From Alphaproteobacteria bacterium (GTDB lineage Bacteria > Pseudomonadota > Alphaproteobacteria > Rs-D84 > CACZYB01): DNA of 64,000 nt. Below, one piece after another: positions 53,939-62,151 of this stretch. The notes beneath the pieces were generated by a model, which worked only from the letters and a program-made list of their open reading frames with translations, had not been told where the DNA came from and did no database searches. How positions within the stretch are numbered: the first letter of the stretch is position 1; each line of letters starts with the position of its first letter. The DNA lies in contig JAGBBO010000047.1 of the NCBI GenBank assembly GCA_017938435.1, positions 53,731-117,730 on the forward strand, given 5' to 3'. The position numbers and the translations under genes were made by a program.

Positions 53939-55069
53939 ATGAAAAAAATTTTAAAAGTTTTATTAAGTTTGCTTTTAGTTTTTAGCGTTTCAAATATTTC
54001 TTTTGCGAGAAAGAAAGTGGTTAAGCGTTCTGCAAGTTCTGCTTCTGGTCTTGTATCAAAGTCGAAATCAAAATCCAAATCTTCGGCATCATCAAAGTCA
54101 TCAAAAAAGGCCTCTTCTACTTCAAAAAAATCAAAATCTTCGAAAAAGGATAAAAAAGATAAAGATAAAGATAAAGATAATTCCGAAGATGAAAATCAAA
54201 TCCCAGAAAATGAACAATGTATGATTGATAATATGGAAACCCTTTTAAATGGAGAATGTAAATTTTTAAACAGTGATAATTTGTCCGAACTTTCCAATGG
54301 ATTTTATTGTCTTTACAATTTAAAGGATAAAAATAAAGTGGATAGTGTTTATAACATTTACCTTTATCAAAATTATGCGACAAAGGAAGATAGTTTAAAA
54401 GATAATGATGCTACTGTTGTTATAAAACAGCCTTCTATGGGATCTGTGAAGGGTGCATCAAAATATTATGAATCTATCCTTGATGGTTTAGAAGACGATT
54501 CTTTGCTTGATGGAAAGATTTTCGATTTCTTAACAGAAGAAATTCTTGATTCATCAGAGACATTGAATACAGAAGAAATAGAGGCAATTCAAAAAATTTC
54601 TGTTCGTGAAGTCCCTATTGCTATGAATTTAGTAAAATCTGATATAGAAAATTGTAAAAAAGCAACAAAAAAAGTGATACAAACTTGTGGTATTGCGAAT
54701 GATACTAATATCCAGCAAAAAATTGTTGATAATTGCCAATCATATGAATCTATTTTGGCAAAACAGGCTTCTGAAAACAAGGCAAAGGTTTTAGATTCTA
54801 AATCAAAACTTTTAACAATTTTGCTTCAAAGACTTGATGCAATAAAAGATTCCGAAGAATTAAGGGCAGAAATTGATGAAAAGGAAGTTCGTATATTAAA
54901 GAAAAATGCTGAAATTGCTGCGGCAAAGGCTGAAATAGAAAGAATGAATGCTGAAAATAAAACAGAAGAAGCCAATGATGAGGAAATAAAAGAAACCTCT
55001 GAGGAAGAAACTAAATCTGATGCAAAATCGTCGGAAACAGATGGTGCAAATTCAGCTGATGCAAAATAA
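53939..55069 (+). CDS. Exported Lys/Ser-rich coiled-coil protein, 376 aa
   Basis: Signal peptide (about 1-23, ending I-S-F-A) followed by a highly basic Ser/Lys run (about 30-75) and a K-D repeat. The middle domain (about 85-290) has six Cys and is mostly helical. The last 80 residues are a coiled-coil (E-I-A-A-A-K-A-E-I-E phrase) and an acidic, Glu/Ser-rich tail. The layout parallels the preceding protein, so both may form one envelope complex. No family recognised. AAGGAATT lies upstream. Confidence 0.55.
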   Translation: MKKILKVLLSLLLVFSVSNISFARKKVVKRSASSASGLVSKSKSKSKSSASSKSSKKASSTSKKSKSSKKDKKDKDKDKDNSEDENQIPENEQCMIDNMETLLNGECKFLNSDNLSELSNGFYCLYNLKDKNKVDSVYNIYLYQNYATKEDSLKDNDATVVIKQPSMGSVKGASKYYESILDGLEDDSLLDGKIFDFLTEEILDSSETLNTEEIEAIQKISVREVPIAMNLVKSDIENCKKATKKVIQTCGIANDTNIQQKIVDNCQSYESILAKQASENKAKVLDSKSKLLTILLQRLDAIKDSEELRAEIDEKEVRILKKNAEIAAAKAEIERMNAENKTEEANDEEIKETSEEETKSDAKSSETDGANSADAK

Positions 55070-55102
55070 TCAAGATTATTAAATAGTTGATGAAAACAAA
55101 AA

Positions 55103-55126
55103 AAAGGTGGACCAAAATCCACCTTT
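55103..55126. terminator. Bidirectional terminator between exported-protein genes and rpmJ
   Basis: AAAGGTGGA (55103-55111) pairs with TCCACCTTT (55118-55126); T-rich on both strands. Confidence 0.88.
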
Positions 55127-55147
55127 TAATCTTATATACACAAAAGA

Positions 55148-55270
55148 TTAACCCTGTCTTGCATTAAATCTAGGATTCTTTTTATCTATTGCAAAAACTC
55201 TTTTACCACGACGGATTAACTGAACATTTCCGCGTTTCTTAGCTGATTTCAAAGAACTTTTAGTTTTCAT
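55148..55270 (-). CDS. rpmJ: 50S ribosomal protein L36
   Basis: A 40-residue protein too short for most gene finders. [14 protein letters not shown] at the start and N-P-R-F-N-A-R-Q-G at the end are the alphaproteobacterial L36 signature. All zinc-binding Cys and the His are absent, so this is the zinc-free type. Its own promoter lies at 55302-55330 and AGGTTAAA-like bases precede the start. It is alone, away from the spc operon. Confidence 0.9.
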   Translation of the reverse strand: MKTKSSLKSAKKRGNVQLIRRGKRVFAIDKKNPRFNARQG

Positions 55271-55301
55271 TTTAACCTCACATTTCTAAATTATGTGGAG
55301 T

Positions 55302-55330
55302 ATGATAAATGCATTTCGTATAAATGTCAA
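55302..55330 (-). promoter_or_regulatory. Promoter of rpmJ
   Basis: On the minus strand a perfect TTGACA (plus 55325-55330) and TATCAT (plus 55302-55307) are 17 bases apart. Confidence 0.75.
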
Positions 55331-55376
55331 GTAAATCTTTGTTTTTCTCTGATATTTTTTCTAAACATCTACTTTA

Positions 55377-55436
55377 AAAGAAAAAGAAGCCAAAACGGAG
55401 ACCGTAGAACAAATACGGGCGTTTCAACTTCTTATA
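55377..55436 (-). ncRNA. Candidate small RNA, about 60 nt
   Basis: Downstream of a strong promoter the minus strand forms one long hairpin of three stacked helices (plus 55384-55389 with 55428-55433, 55393-55397 with 55420-55424, 55402-55406 with 55414-55418), then a T-rich end like an intrinsic terminator. The predicted start falls at the foot of the hairpin. No reading frame fits. rpmJ has its own promoter further down, so this seems a separate transcript. It does not match an RNA family I know. Confidence 0.45.
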
Positions 55437-55441
55437 ACTCT

Positions 55442-55470
55442 AGTATCTCACAAGAAGAATATAATGTCAA
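55442..55470 (-). promoter_or_regulatory. Promoter of the candidate small RNA
   Basis: On the minus strand a perfect TTGACA (plus 55465-55470) and GATACT (plus 55442-55447) are 17 bases apart. The remaining bases 55471-55637 show no further feature. Confidence 0.55.
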
Positions 55471-55673
55471 CGTTAAAAAATTCACTGTTGTTTCAGTAAT
55501 AATGAAAAAAATTTTCTCTTTTACAAAAAAATAACTTTAATTTGTTATATCTAACCCATTGATTTTAATGGTTTTGAAAAAATATTGCGAAAAATTGAAA
55601 AAAATAGTGGAATTTTTGGAAAAACATTTATATAGTTATGTCTATAAAGTCAAAAATATATAAGGAGAACAAA

Positions 55674-56672
55674 ATGGAAGAAATTATTTTCCCTAATAAA
55701 ATACGTGTATTAAGAAAAATGGCTGGCAAATCTATGCAAGATTTGGCTGACAAACTTGGCGTAAGTCTTTCTGCTATTTCAAAAATAGAAAAAGGTTACA
55801 GAAAAATTGACCAAGAACAAATGATGATAGTTGCAAACTTTCTTGGTTGTTCTATGACCGACATTTTTATTTCTGAGGAAGAAGATGATGAAATAATCCT
55901 TAATGCTTGGAAAAAAGAAATTGAACGCCGTGTTCAACTTAACCAAAATAATGGACTTAAAATTTTTGGTGCAGGTCTAAGATTTTTAAGAACAAATAAA
56001 GATATGACTTTGATTGAGGTTGCTGAGGCTGCCGGACTTACACTTTCTGTTTATCACAGAATTGAAATAGGTCAAAGAGAAGTTTATGAACAAGAACTTT
56101 TCAGTATTGCTCGTGCCCTTGGTATGACAACAAAAGAAGTATTAACAAAGATTTATGAACTTAAAAAAGATGGAAGTTTGGATAGATTTATCAATGCAAA
56201 TACAAATCCAATAGATTCTATTTCAAAGATGAGTGATATTCTTAAAACAACAGAAAATGTTTACACTCCATCTGGCGTTATTAAATTTAACAAAGTTCTT
56301 GTTTATTCAAAAACTTTGGAAAATGGCAATATGATTGTTGACAAGAATGATAAGGATTATATTGTTTACCCTATGTCAGATAAAAAGGTTGAAAGTATTT
56401 ATGCTCTTGAACTTTCATCAAGAAGACTTGGCAATATAATTCCAACTCGTTCTATTTTATTTGTTGATGCAAATCAAGCTGTTCGCAGTGGAGATATTGC
56501 AATTCAAGTTCTTTCTGATATGGAAGACAAAATGGAAATTCGTTTGATAAGTGTGAAAGAAGATATTGATGGAAAATTCTATGGTGTTATGTATAACCCT
56601 GATGAAAAGATTGAATTGACACCATCTGATGTTTCTTCACTTCAAAGAGTTATACTTATTTCTATGAACTAA
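55674..56672 (+). CDS. Transcriptional regulator with two XRE helix-turn-helix domains and a LexA/CI-like C-terminus
   Basis: Start at 55674 because AAGGAGA lies seven bases upstream. Two Cro/CI-type helix-turn-helix domains are visible: about 6-60 (M-Q-D-L-A-D-K-L-G-V-S-L-S-A-I-S-K-I-E) and about 93-150 (L-I-E-V-A-E-A-A-G-L-T-L). The C-terminal 100 residues resemble an S24/LexA beta-domain (R-S-G-D-I-A-I-Q-V), but the Lys of the Ser/Lys dyad is not seen (E-I-R-L-I-S there), so it probably does not cleave itself. It may sense a ligand or phase and regulate the adjacent genes. Length 332. Confidence 0.72.
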   Translation: MEEIIFPNKIRVLRKMAGKSMQDLADKLGVSLSAISKIEKGYRKIDQEQMMIVANFLGCSMTDIFISEEEDDEIILNAWKKEIERRVQLNQNNGLKIFGAGLRFLRTNKDMTLIEVAEAAGLTLSVYHRIEIGQREVYEQELFSIARALGMTTKEVLTKIYELKKDGSLDRFINANTNPIDSISKMSDILKTTENVYTPSGVIKFNKVLVYSKTLENGNMIVDKNDKDYIVYPMSDKKVESIYALELSSRRLGNIIPTRSILFVDANQAVRSGDIAIQVLSDMEDKMEIRLISVKEDIDGKFYGVMYNPDEKIELTPSDVSSLQRVILISMN

Positions 56673-56684
56673 AATTATTAACTG

Positions 56685-56716
56685 AGGGGTAGGAATTTTC
56701 TTTGTAAAATTCCTAA
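56685..56716 (+). promoter_or_regulatory. Hairpin joining a distant ribosome site to the start codon
   Basis: A perfect 10-base inverted repeat (56691-56700 with 56707-56716, loop CTTTGT) sits between GAGGGG (56685-56690) and the ATG at 56724. With the hairpin folded, GAGGGG is seven bases from the start codon; unfolded it is 33 away. No better ribosome site exists. Confidence 0.5.
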
Positions 56717-56723
56717 GTTAAGA

Positions 56724-57500
56724 ATGGTAGAAAATAAAAAAGATTTAAATTTTGCTGAATTCCAAGCCCATGAACGAGCAGTTGTTATAGGTAAAAGATA
56801 TTTGAATATTTTTCATCAGCTTCATGTTATAAAGGCAGGAATCGAAGCGTTAAACAAAGATTTTATCTCGATTCCTGATGATGTGCTTGCAATTTTGCCT
56901 GAACTTTCTGGTGGTTCAAAGTTCTATCAACATATTAAAAATTTAAAGGAAGGTGTCACACCTATGAATAAAATAGAGGCTGACCTTCTTCCTTTTGGAA
57001 AGGATGTTTTTGAAAGTCCAGAACTTTTTTCGGAATATACCGATTTTAGTAAGCCAACCGTATCGCGTCCACAAGAAACACCTTCTTATCAAGAAGTTAA
57101 ACCTGAACCAAAGGTCGAGGTGGCTTCTATAAATGAAGATATAAACATTATGTTTGATTTAATAAGAACTTTCAAGGCTACACCACAGGATTTAGAAAAA
57201 TTTAAATCGAATGATACTGTAAAAGATTTCGGACCAAATTGGAAAGTGGAAATTAAAAATTTGATTACAAATGATAATACAGTTTCCGATAAATACCAAT
57301 TAAATAAAAATTTTGAAAATTTATGTGTCTTTGATTCTGCCCTTAATGTTTGGCAGGAATGTTCTTTGTTAATAAAAAATCCAAAACAAAAATCAAAAGA
57401 AGAAATTGCGGCAAATATAGAAAATTACGAAAAATATTTAGGTATGTTTGGTAAAGGTGGTCAAGACTTGCTTGAAAAAGTAAAGGCTTTGATTGCGTAA
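56724..57500 (+). CDS. Hypothetical protein sharing a C-terminal domain with its neighbour, 258 aa
   Basis: No signal or membrane segment. The N-terminal 100 residues are helical, a Pro/Glu linker follows, and residues from about 165 on form a domain also found at the start of the next protein: F-G-P-N-W-K-V, then L-N-V-W-Q-E-C and Y-L-G-M-F-G-K-G-G-Q-D-L-L-E-K. The match is visible by eye. The family is unknown. Translation appears to depend on a hairpin-bridged ribosome site. It follows the two-HTH regulator in the same direction. Confidence 0.6.
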   Translation: MVENKKDLNFAEFQAHERAVVIGKRYLNIFHQLHVIKAGIEALNKDFISIPDDVLAILPELSGGSKFYQHIKNLKEGVTPMNKIEADLLPFGKDVFESPELFSEYTDFSKPTVSRPQETPSYQEVKPEPKVEVASINEDINIMFDLIRTFKATPQDLEKFKSNDTVKDFGPNWKVEIKNLITNDNTVSDKYQLNKNFENLCVFDSALNVWQECSLLIKNPKQKSKEEIAANIENYEKYLGMFGKGGQDLLEKVKALIA

Positions 57501-57515
57501 TTTAAAAGGGAAAAA

Positions 57516-58748
57516 ATGAATTTTTTTAAAAAACTTTTTAAAAAAGATGAAATAAACCTCCAAGATGTTTTTAATGCTTTGGATAAGTTTGATAATGATA
57601 TTAAATCATTGCGCGAGTTTTCAGAAATTGCATTTCGTTATTTTGGAAATAATTGGAAATTTAATTTAGAAATGTATATTTCATCACTTCCTGACGCTGA
57701 AAAAAATAAGTATTTATCTGAATTTAAAAATGTTATGGAGTATGAAAAGGCATTATCTATTTGGACTTCGGCATTGCAAATTGTAAAGGGGGTAAAACCA
57801 GTTTCAGCTGAACTTTTAAAATCTATGCCAGAATATAAAACTTATTTATCAAAGTTTGGGATAGAAGGCGAGCGTCTTTTTGAAAAATTAAATTCTATGT
57901 TTGATATTTCAGGTGCAGAAACAAAAAAAACGTCTGAAATAACAAATATTGAAGATGAAAACCAAAGTATTGATACCGAAATTTCAAATATTGATAATGA
58001 TACTACTTTGAATATAGAAGAAAATAGTGTCAATAATGAAAGTATTGATAATGTATCTGAAATTACTACTGATGAATCAGTAGATGGAAAAGAAGAGATT
58101 TCATCTTTCCCTGTTTCTGAAAATGATGAAACAAAAGATAGTCAGGATGAAGAAACTGAGGAAGAAGATAGTCTTGATGAGGATATTGAATTATCTCCAG
58201 AAAAACAAGAATATCGCGCCCAGTTAAAACAAAGAATTTTGCAAAAAGTTCGTGATATAGAATTAAGAAAAAATAAGGTAAAAGAAGAACTTAAACTAAA
58301 AGAAAATATTTCTGAAAATAAATCAGAAATAAATAAAGAAAGTAAATCTACGGATATTAAACCGAAAAAAAATAAAAAGGATAAAGAAAAACAGTCTATA
58401 AATTCAAAAAAGTCAAGTAATAATGAAGTAAATACTACTTGGATACTTCAAAACTTTAAGAAAATAGAAGGATTTTTAGCACAATCTCGTGAAGTTATGT
58501 CTGCAATTTCCATATATAAAAAAGCTCCTAGTGTGGAAGAATATAAAAATTATGGATTTATTCTTGATGTGATAGATTATCTTGTTGAAAAAGGTGATGA
58601 AATTTTATCTTCAAAATCTGATGATGAAATAAATTCAGTTTTTGCCGGAGGAAGGGATGAACTTCGTGACATAATTAAATTTTATAAATCAGAAAAAAAT
58701 AATGAAGTTATAATTCCAGAAGATAAAAAATCTGATGGTAAAAAATAA
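57516..58748 (+). CDS. Hypothetical acidic protein with the shared domain at its N-terminus, 410 aa
   Basis: Residues about 40-130 repeat the domain of the preceding protein (F-G-N-N-W-K-F, A-L-S-I-W-T-S-A-L-Q-I-V and Y-L-S-K-F-G-I-E-G-E-R-L). A long acidic low-complexity stretch (about 135-225) and a Lys/Glu coiled-coil region (about 228-300) follow, then a compact helical C-terminal domain. Cytoplasmic by composition. Starts 15 bases after the preceding gene, AAAGGGAA upstream. No known family; likely partner of the 258 aa protein. Confidence 0.6.
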   Translation: MNFFKKLFKKDEINLQDVFNALDKFDNDIKSLREFSEIAFRYFGNNWKFNLEMYISSLPDAEKNKYLSEFKNVMEYEKALSIWTSALQIVKGVKPVSAELLKSMPEYKTYLSKFGIEGERLFEKLNSMFDISGAETKKTSEITNIEDENQSIDTEISNIDNDTTLNIEENSVNNESIDNVSEITTDESVDGKEEISSFPVSENDETKDSQDEETEEEDSLDEDIELSPEKQEYRAQLKQRILQKVRDIELRKNKVKEELKLKENISENKSEINKESKSTDIKPKKNKKDKEKQSINSKKSSNNEVNTTWILQNFKKIEGFLAQSREVMSAISIYKKAPSVEEYKNYGFILDVIDYLVEKGDEILSSKSDDEINSVFAGGRDELRDIIKFYKSEKNNEVIIPEDKKSDGKK

Positions 58749-58823
58749 AATATATTCATTTAATTTTTTTATAGCATTTATAAAAAACATTGATTAAAAT
58801 ATAGGGGAAGAATAGGAATAAAA

Positions 58824-60119
58824 ATGAAGTTTAATAAAATAGTATATACATTTGCTTGTTTGGCCCTTATTTCTTGTCGCAACGAAACATCTGTTGTGCA
58901 AACTCCTGTGGCTCAAGTTCCGTATGTTGAAACAACATCTTATGATGTAAAGGTTAATGATTATGTCCCTGTGTTTGATAAATTGCCATCACGAACACTT
59001 GAAAATGTTGAAAAATTTAATTTGGAAACTCCATTAAGATGTGAGGTAGATTGGGAAACTCAACAACTTATATCTACACAACCATTTGATCGCCGTGATT
59101 TCTTACTTGAGCGTGTGGATAAGGGGGATGCATTACCTGATTTAAAGGTTGAAAATTTATCCTTTGAAAATAAATCTGTTGATGAAGTGTTAAGGATTTT
59201 GCTTAAAAATACAGGTATTCAAATTTATGCAACTGACTCTTTCTATAAAACACTTTCACAAAAGGAAATTGGTGGAAATCTTACACAGGTTATTGATTTA
59301 ATTACATCACTTGGTGGTGTTTATTATAATTATGATAATAGAATAAAAAGAATAACACTTAAACGTTATGCAAAGTGGAATTTGCATGTTCCTCTTTCAA
59401 CCGATGTTATTTTAGGTATGGAAGATGCTCTTCGCGGTGCTGATATTGATGATATTGTTATTGATTGGGAAGACAAGATTATTATATTCCAAGGTGATAT
59501 CGTTACCGAAGATAAAGTTCGCAACATAATAAATAAATTTGCGATTGAAAATTATCTTATTGCCTATGATATTGATGTTCTTCGTGTTTATCCAAAAACT
59601 CTTGATGGAAGTATTAAGTGGATGAATATTTTAGAGGCATTCAATGCTGGTTCAATAAAACTTTCACAAAAGGGTATTATTGGTCGTGCCTTGGTCGTTT
59701 CATCAAACTTTAATCGTGATTCGTTAAACGAATTCCTTTATCCACAGGCTAATACAGTTCTTGTTTCAAGTGGAACATTCATAGTTCCAGATAGATGGCA
59801 AGGTCGTTTTGATATTGGTCGTTGCGGTCGTGAAGTTCGTTTGGAAACTGATTTGAATATTTTGAATCAGACTCAATTTTTACCAAGTGACAAATATGTT
59901 GGAAAGCTTGATAATACTATTGTGTTAAGAACTTCTAATGGTGATATTGCAAAATACACTGTTCCAAGTCGTCTTGGTGATAACATACTTATTATTGGTA
60001 TTCCTACACAATATTTTGTTGAAGGAAAGGAAACAATTATTCCACCTAATGCGGAATTGGTTGTTTTGTTAAGCCCAAGAATTATAAAGATTGTTCGTCC
60101 ATTTGAACAGAATAAATAG
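58824..60119 (+). CDS. Secretin-like lipoprotein (PilN-like N domains)
   Basis: A lipoprotein signal ends L-I-S-C (Cys near residue 18). Residues about 110-180 resemble the secretin N0/N1 domain (L-S-F-E-N-K-S-V-D-E-V-L-R-I-L-L) and the later part (about 195-260) an N1-like fold. The end has a beta-rich block with N-G-D-I-A-K-Y-T-V-P and I-P-P-N-A-E-L-V-V-L-L-S-P-R-I, reminiscent of a secretin gate but shorter, at 431 residues. No pilus or secretion genes are near. lolC starts eight bases after its stop, so all are co-transcribed. A role in outer-membrane export or lipoprotein handling is inference. Confidence 0.55.
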   Translation: MKFNKIVYTFACLALISCRNETSVVQTPVAQVPYVETTSYDVKVNDYVPVFDKLPSRTLENVEKFNLETPLRCEVDWETQQLISTQPFDRRDFLLERVDKGDALPDLKVENLSFENKSVDEVLRILLKNTGIQIYATDSFYKTLSQKEIGGNLTQVIDLITSLGGVYYNYDNRIKRITLKRYAKWNLHVPLSTDVILGMEDALRGADIDDIVIDWEDKIIIFQGDIVTEDKVRNIINKFAIENYLIAYDIDVLRVYPKTLDGSIKWMNILEAFNAGSIKLSQKGIIGRALVVSSNFNRDSLNEFLYPQANTVLVSSGTFIVPDRWQGRFDIGRCGREVRLETDLNILNQTQFLPSDKYVGKLDNTIVLRTSNGDIAKYTVPSRLGDNILIIGIPTQYFVEGKETIIPPNAELVVLLSPRIIKIVRPFEQNK

Positions 60120-60127
60120 GTTTTATT

Positions 60128-61390
60128 ATGTCTTTTAAACGATTCGAATTTTTAGTCGCATGGCGTTATTTAAAATCTAAACGCAAGGATGGATTTATAT
60201 CTATTATCACATGGCTTTCATTGATAGGTATTTCTTTGGGTGTAGCAACCTTGATTATAGTAATGTCTGTTATGAATGGTTTTCGTGAAGATATGCTTTC
60301 AAAAATTTTGGGTATGAATGGTCATATAACTGTTGTATCTAATTTTGCTGGTGATGATATTAAGGATTATAAAAATGTTGCAAAATCCATCTCAAAAATA
60401 CCATCACTTCACAAGGAAAAAATGAAAATTATTCCAGTAATTGAATCTCAGGTTATGGTTTCCGCAAATGGAAATTCAATGGGAATTATGCTTCGTGGAA
60501 TTGACTATGCTGATATTTCAAAAATTGATCCATTATATAATGGATTAAAGGGGGTTGAACCTACTGAATTTAAAGATGGAGAAGTTCTTCTTGGAACAAC
60601 TTTGGCACGAAAACTTGGCGTGTTTGAAGGGGATGAAATTACTGTTACAACGGCAAAGGGAAATATTACTGCTTTTGGAACGGTGCCAAGAATACAAACT
60701 TATACTGTTGGTGCATTATTTAATACAGGTATGTCAACATACGATTCGAATTTTATATATATGCCACTTGATTATACGCAAAACTTTTTGGATATGGAAG
60801 GTGTCGTAAATTATATAGAGGTATTTATCCAAAATCCTGATGACGCTGAAAAAATAGGAAAAACTATTACAAAAATGATTGCTCCTATGAACAGAACTGT
60901 TTCATGGCAAAAACAAAATGCGTCATTTGTATCGGCGTTGACTGTGGAACGAAATGTTATGTTTTTAATTTTAACTTTGATAATACTTGTTGCATCATTT
61001 AATATTATTTCAAGTTTAGTTATGTTGGTAAAGGATAAATCTCATGACATTGCTGTTTTAAGAACAGTTGGGGCAACCCGTGCAAACATAATGAAAATAT
61101 TTTTCTTAAGTGGAAGTTTTATTGGTGTTGTAGGAACTATTACAGGTGTTATTTTAGGGGTATTAGTAAGTGAAAATATTGAATATGTTCGTCAGATATT
61201 TCAATCATTGACTGGAACAAAATTATTTCCAGAGGATGTCTATTTTCTATCTGAACTTCCATCAAAACTTGATTATACAGAAGTTTCTTGGGTTGTTACT
61301 ATGTCGCTTGCTATTTCATTTTTGGCAACAATTTATCCTTCAAGAAAAGCTGCGAAAATGCAACCTATTGATGTGTTGAGGTATGAATAA
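60128..61390 (+). CDS. lolC: Lipoprotein-releasing ABC transporter permease LolC/LolE
   Basis: Inner-membrane permease of the Lol system that extracts outer-membrane lipoproteins for LolA. Four membrane helices (about 28-52, 278-302, 325-348 and 385-405) flank a large periplasmic domain, as in MacB/LolC proteins. The N-terminal F-E-F-L-V-A-W-R-Y-L signature is typical. Length 420 is normal. A single permease rather than separate LolC and LolE fits alphaproteobacteria, where a LolF form works as a homodimer. Its stop overlaps lolD by one base. Confidence 0.9.
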   Translation: MSFKRFEFLVAWRYLKSKRKDGFISIITWLSLIGISLGVATLIIVMSVMNGFREDMLSKILGMNGHITVVSNFAGDDIKDYKNVAKSISKIPSLHKEKMKIIPVIESQVMVSANGNSMGIMLRGIDYADISKIDPLYNGLKGVEPTEFKDGEVLLGTTLARKLGVFEGDEITVTTAKGNITAFGTVPRIQTYTVGALFNTGMSTYDSNFIYMPLDYTQNFLDMEGVVNYIEVFIQNPDDAEKIGKTITKMIAPMNRTVSWQKQNASFVSALTVERNVMFLILTLIILVASFNIISSLVMLVKDKSHDIAVLRTVGATRANIMKIFFLSGSFIGVVGTITGVILGVLVSENIEYVRQIFQSLTGTKLFPEDVYFLSELPSKLDYTEVSWVVTMSLAISFLATIYPSRKAAKMQPIDVLRYE

Positions 61391-62139
61391 TGACTGATAT
61401 TATTTTATCTTTATCTAATATTTACAAAAGTTTTACACAAGGTAAAACTACACTCAATATTTTGAATGGGGCAAATCTTGAAATAAAAAAAGGTGAAATT
61501 GTTGCACTAATTGGTCCAAGTGGTAGTGGAAAATCGACACTTCTTTATACTGCTGGACTTCTTGATAAAATTGATAGTGGTGAAATTGTAATTGATGGTA
61601 AAAATTGTAATAAGTTAAGCGATAATGCGAAAACAAAGATTCGTCTTCAAAAGATGGGATTTGTTTATCAACAACATAATCTTTTTGCTGATTTTACTGC
61701 ACTTGAAAATGTGATGTTGCCAATGCTTGTAAATGGAAAATCTAAAAAACAGGCAAAAATCGAGGCAACACAAAAACTTGAAAAAGTAGGTTTAGGTGAA
61801 CGAATAAATCATAAGCCATCTGAACTTTCTGGTGGTGAACAACAAAGGGTTGCGATTGCACGTGCTTTGGCAAATAATCCTGCACTTCTTCTTGCTGATG
61901 AACCAACGGGTAATCTTGATCCTTATAATTCCGAATCTGTTTTCGAGAATTTATTGAATCTTGTTAAAAATGATGGTATGACTGCATTTATTGCAACACA
62001 TAACCCTGAGTTAGCAAAAAAAATGGATAGGCAAATTGCTCTTGTCGAAGGAAAACTTTACGATATAAAAAATGCGGACGATAAAGCTTTTCTTAAAACA
62101 AATCCTATTGGTAAAAAGATACTTGACGCTTTTAAGTAA
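61390..62139 (+). CDS. lolD: Lipoprotein-releasing system ATP-binding protein LolD
   Basis: ATPase of the Lol transporter. Walker A is G-P-S-G-S-G-K-S-T near residues 41-49, the signature L-S-G-G-E-Q-Q-R near 145 and Walker B L-L-L-A-D-E-P-T near 165. Length 249 is normal. The first base overlaps the last of lolC. The glycosyltransferase follows after 12 bases. Confidence 0.93.
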   Translation: MTDIILSLSNIYKSFTQGKTTLNILNGANLEIKKGEIVALIGPSGSGKSTLLYTAGLLDKIDSGEIVIDGKNCNKLSDNAKTKIRLQKMGFVYQQHNLFADFTALENVMLPMLVNGKSKKQAKIEATQKLEKVGLGERINHKPSELSGGEQQRVAIARALANNPALLLADEPTGNLDPYNSESVFENLLNLVKNDGMTAFIATHNPELAKKMDRQIALVEGKLYDIKNADDKAFLKTNPIGKKILDAFK

Positions 62140-62151
62140 AACGGTGCCCAA

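Noticed and set aside
55295..55534. Open frame of 79 codons on the plus strand
   Set aside because: No ribosome site, starts at a GTG inside the rpmJ promoter and overlaps a promoter-hairpin arrangement on the other strand that explains the sequence better.
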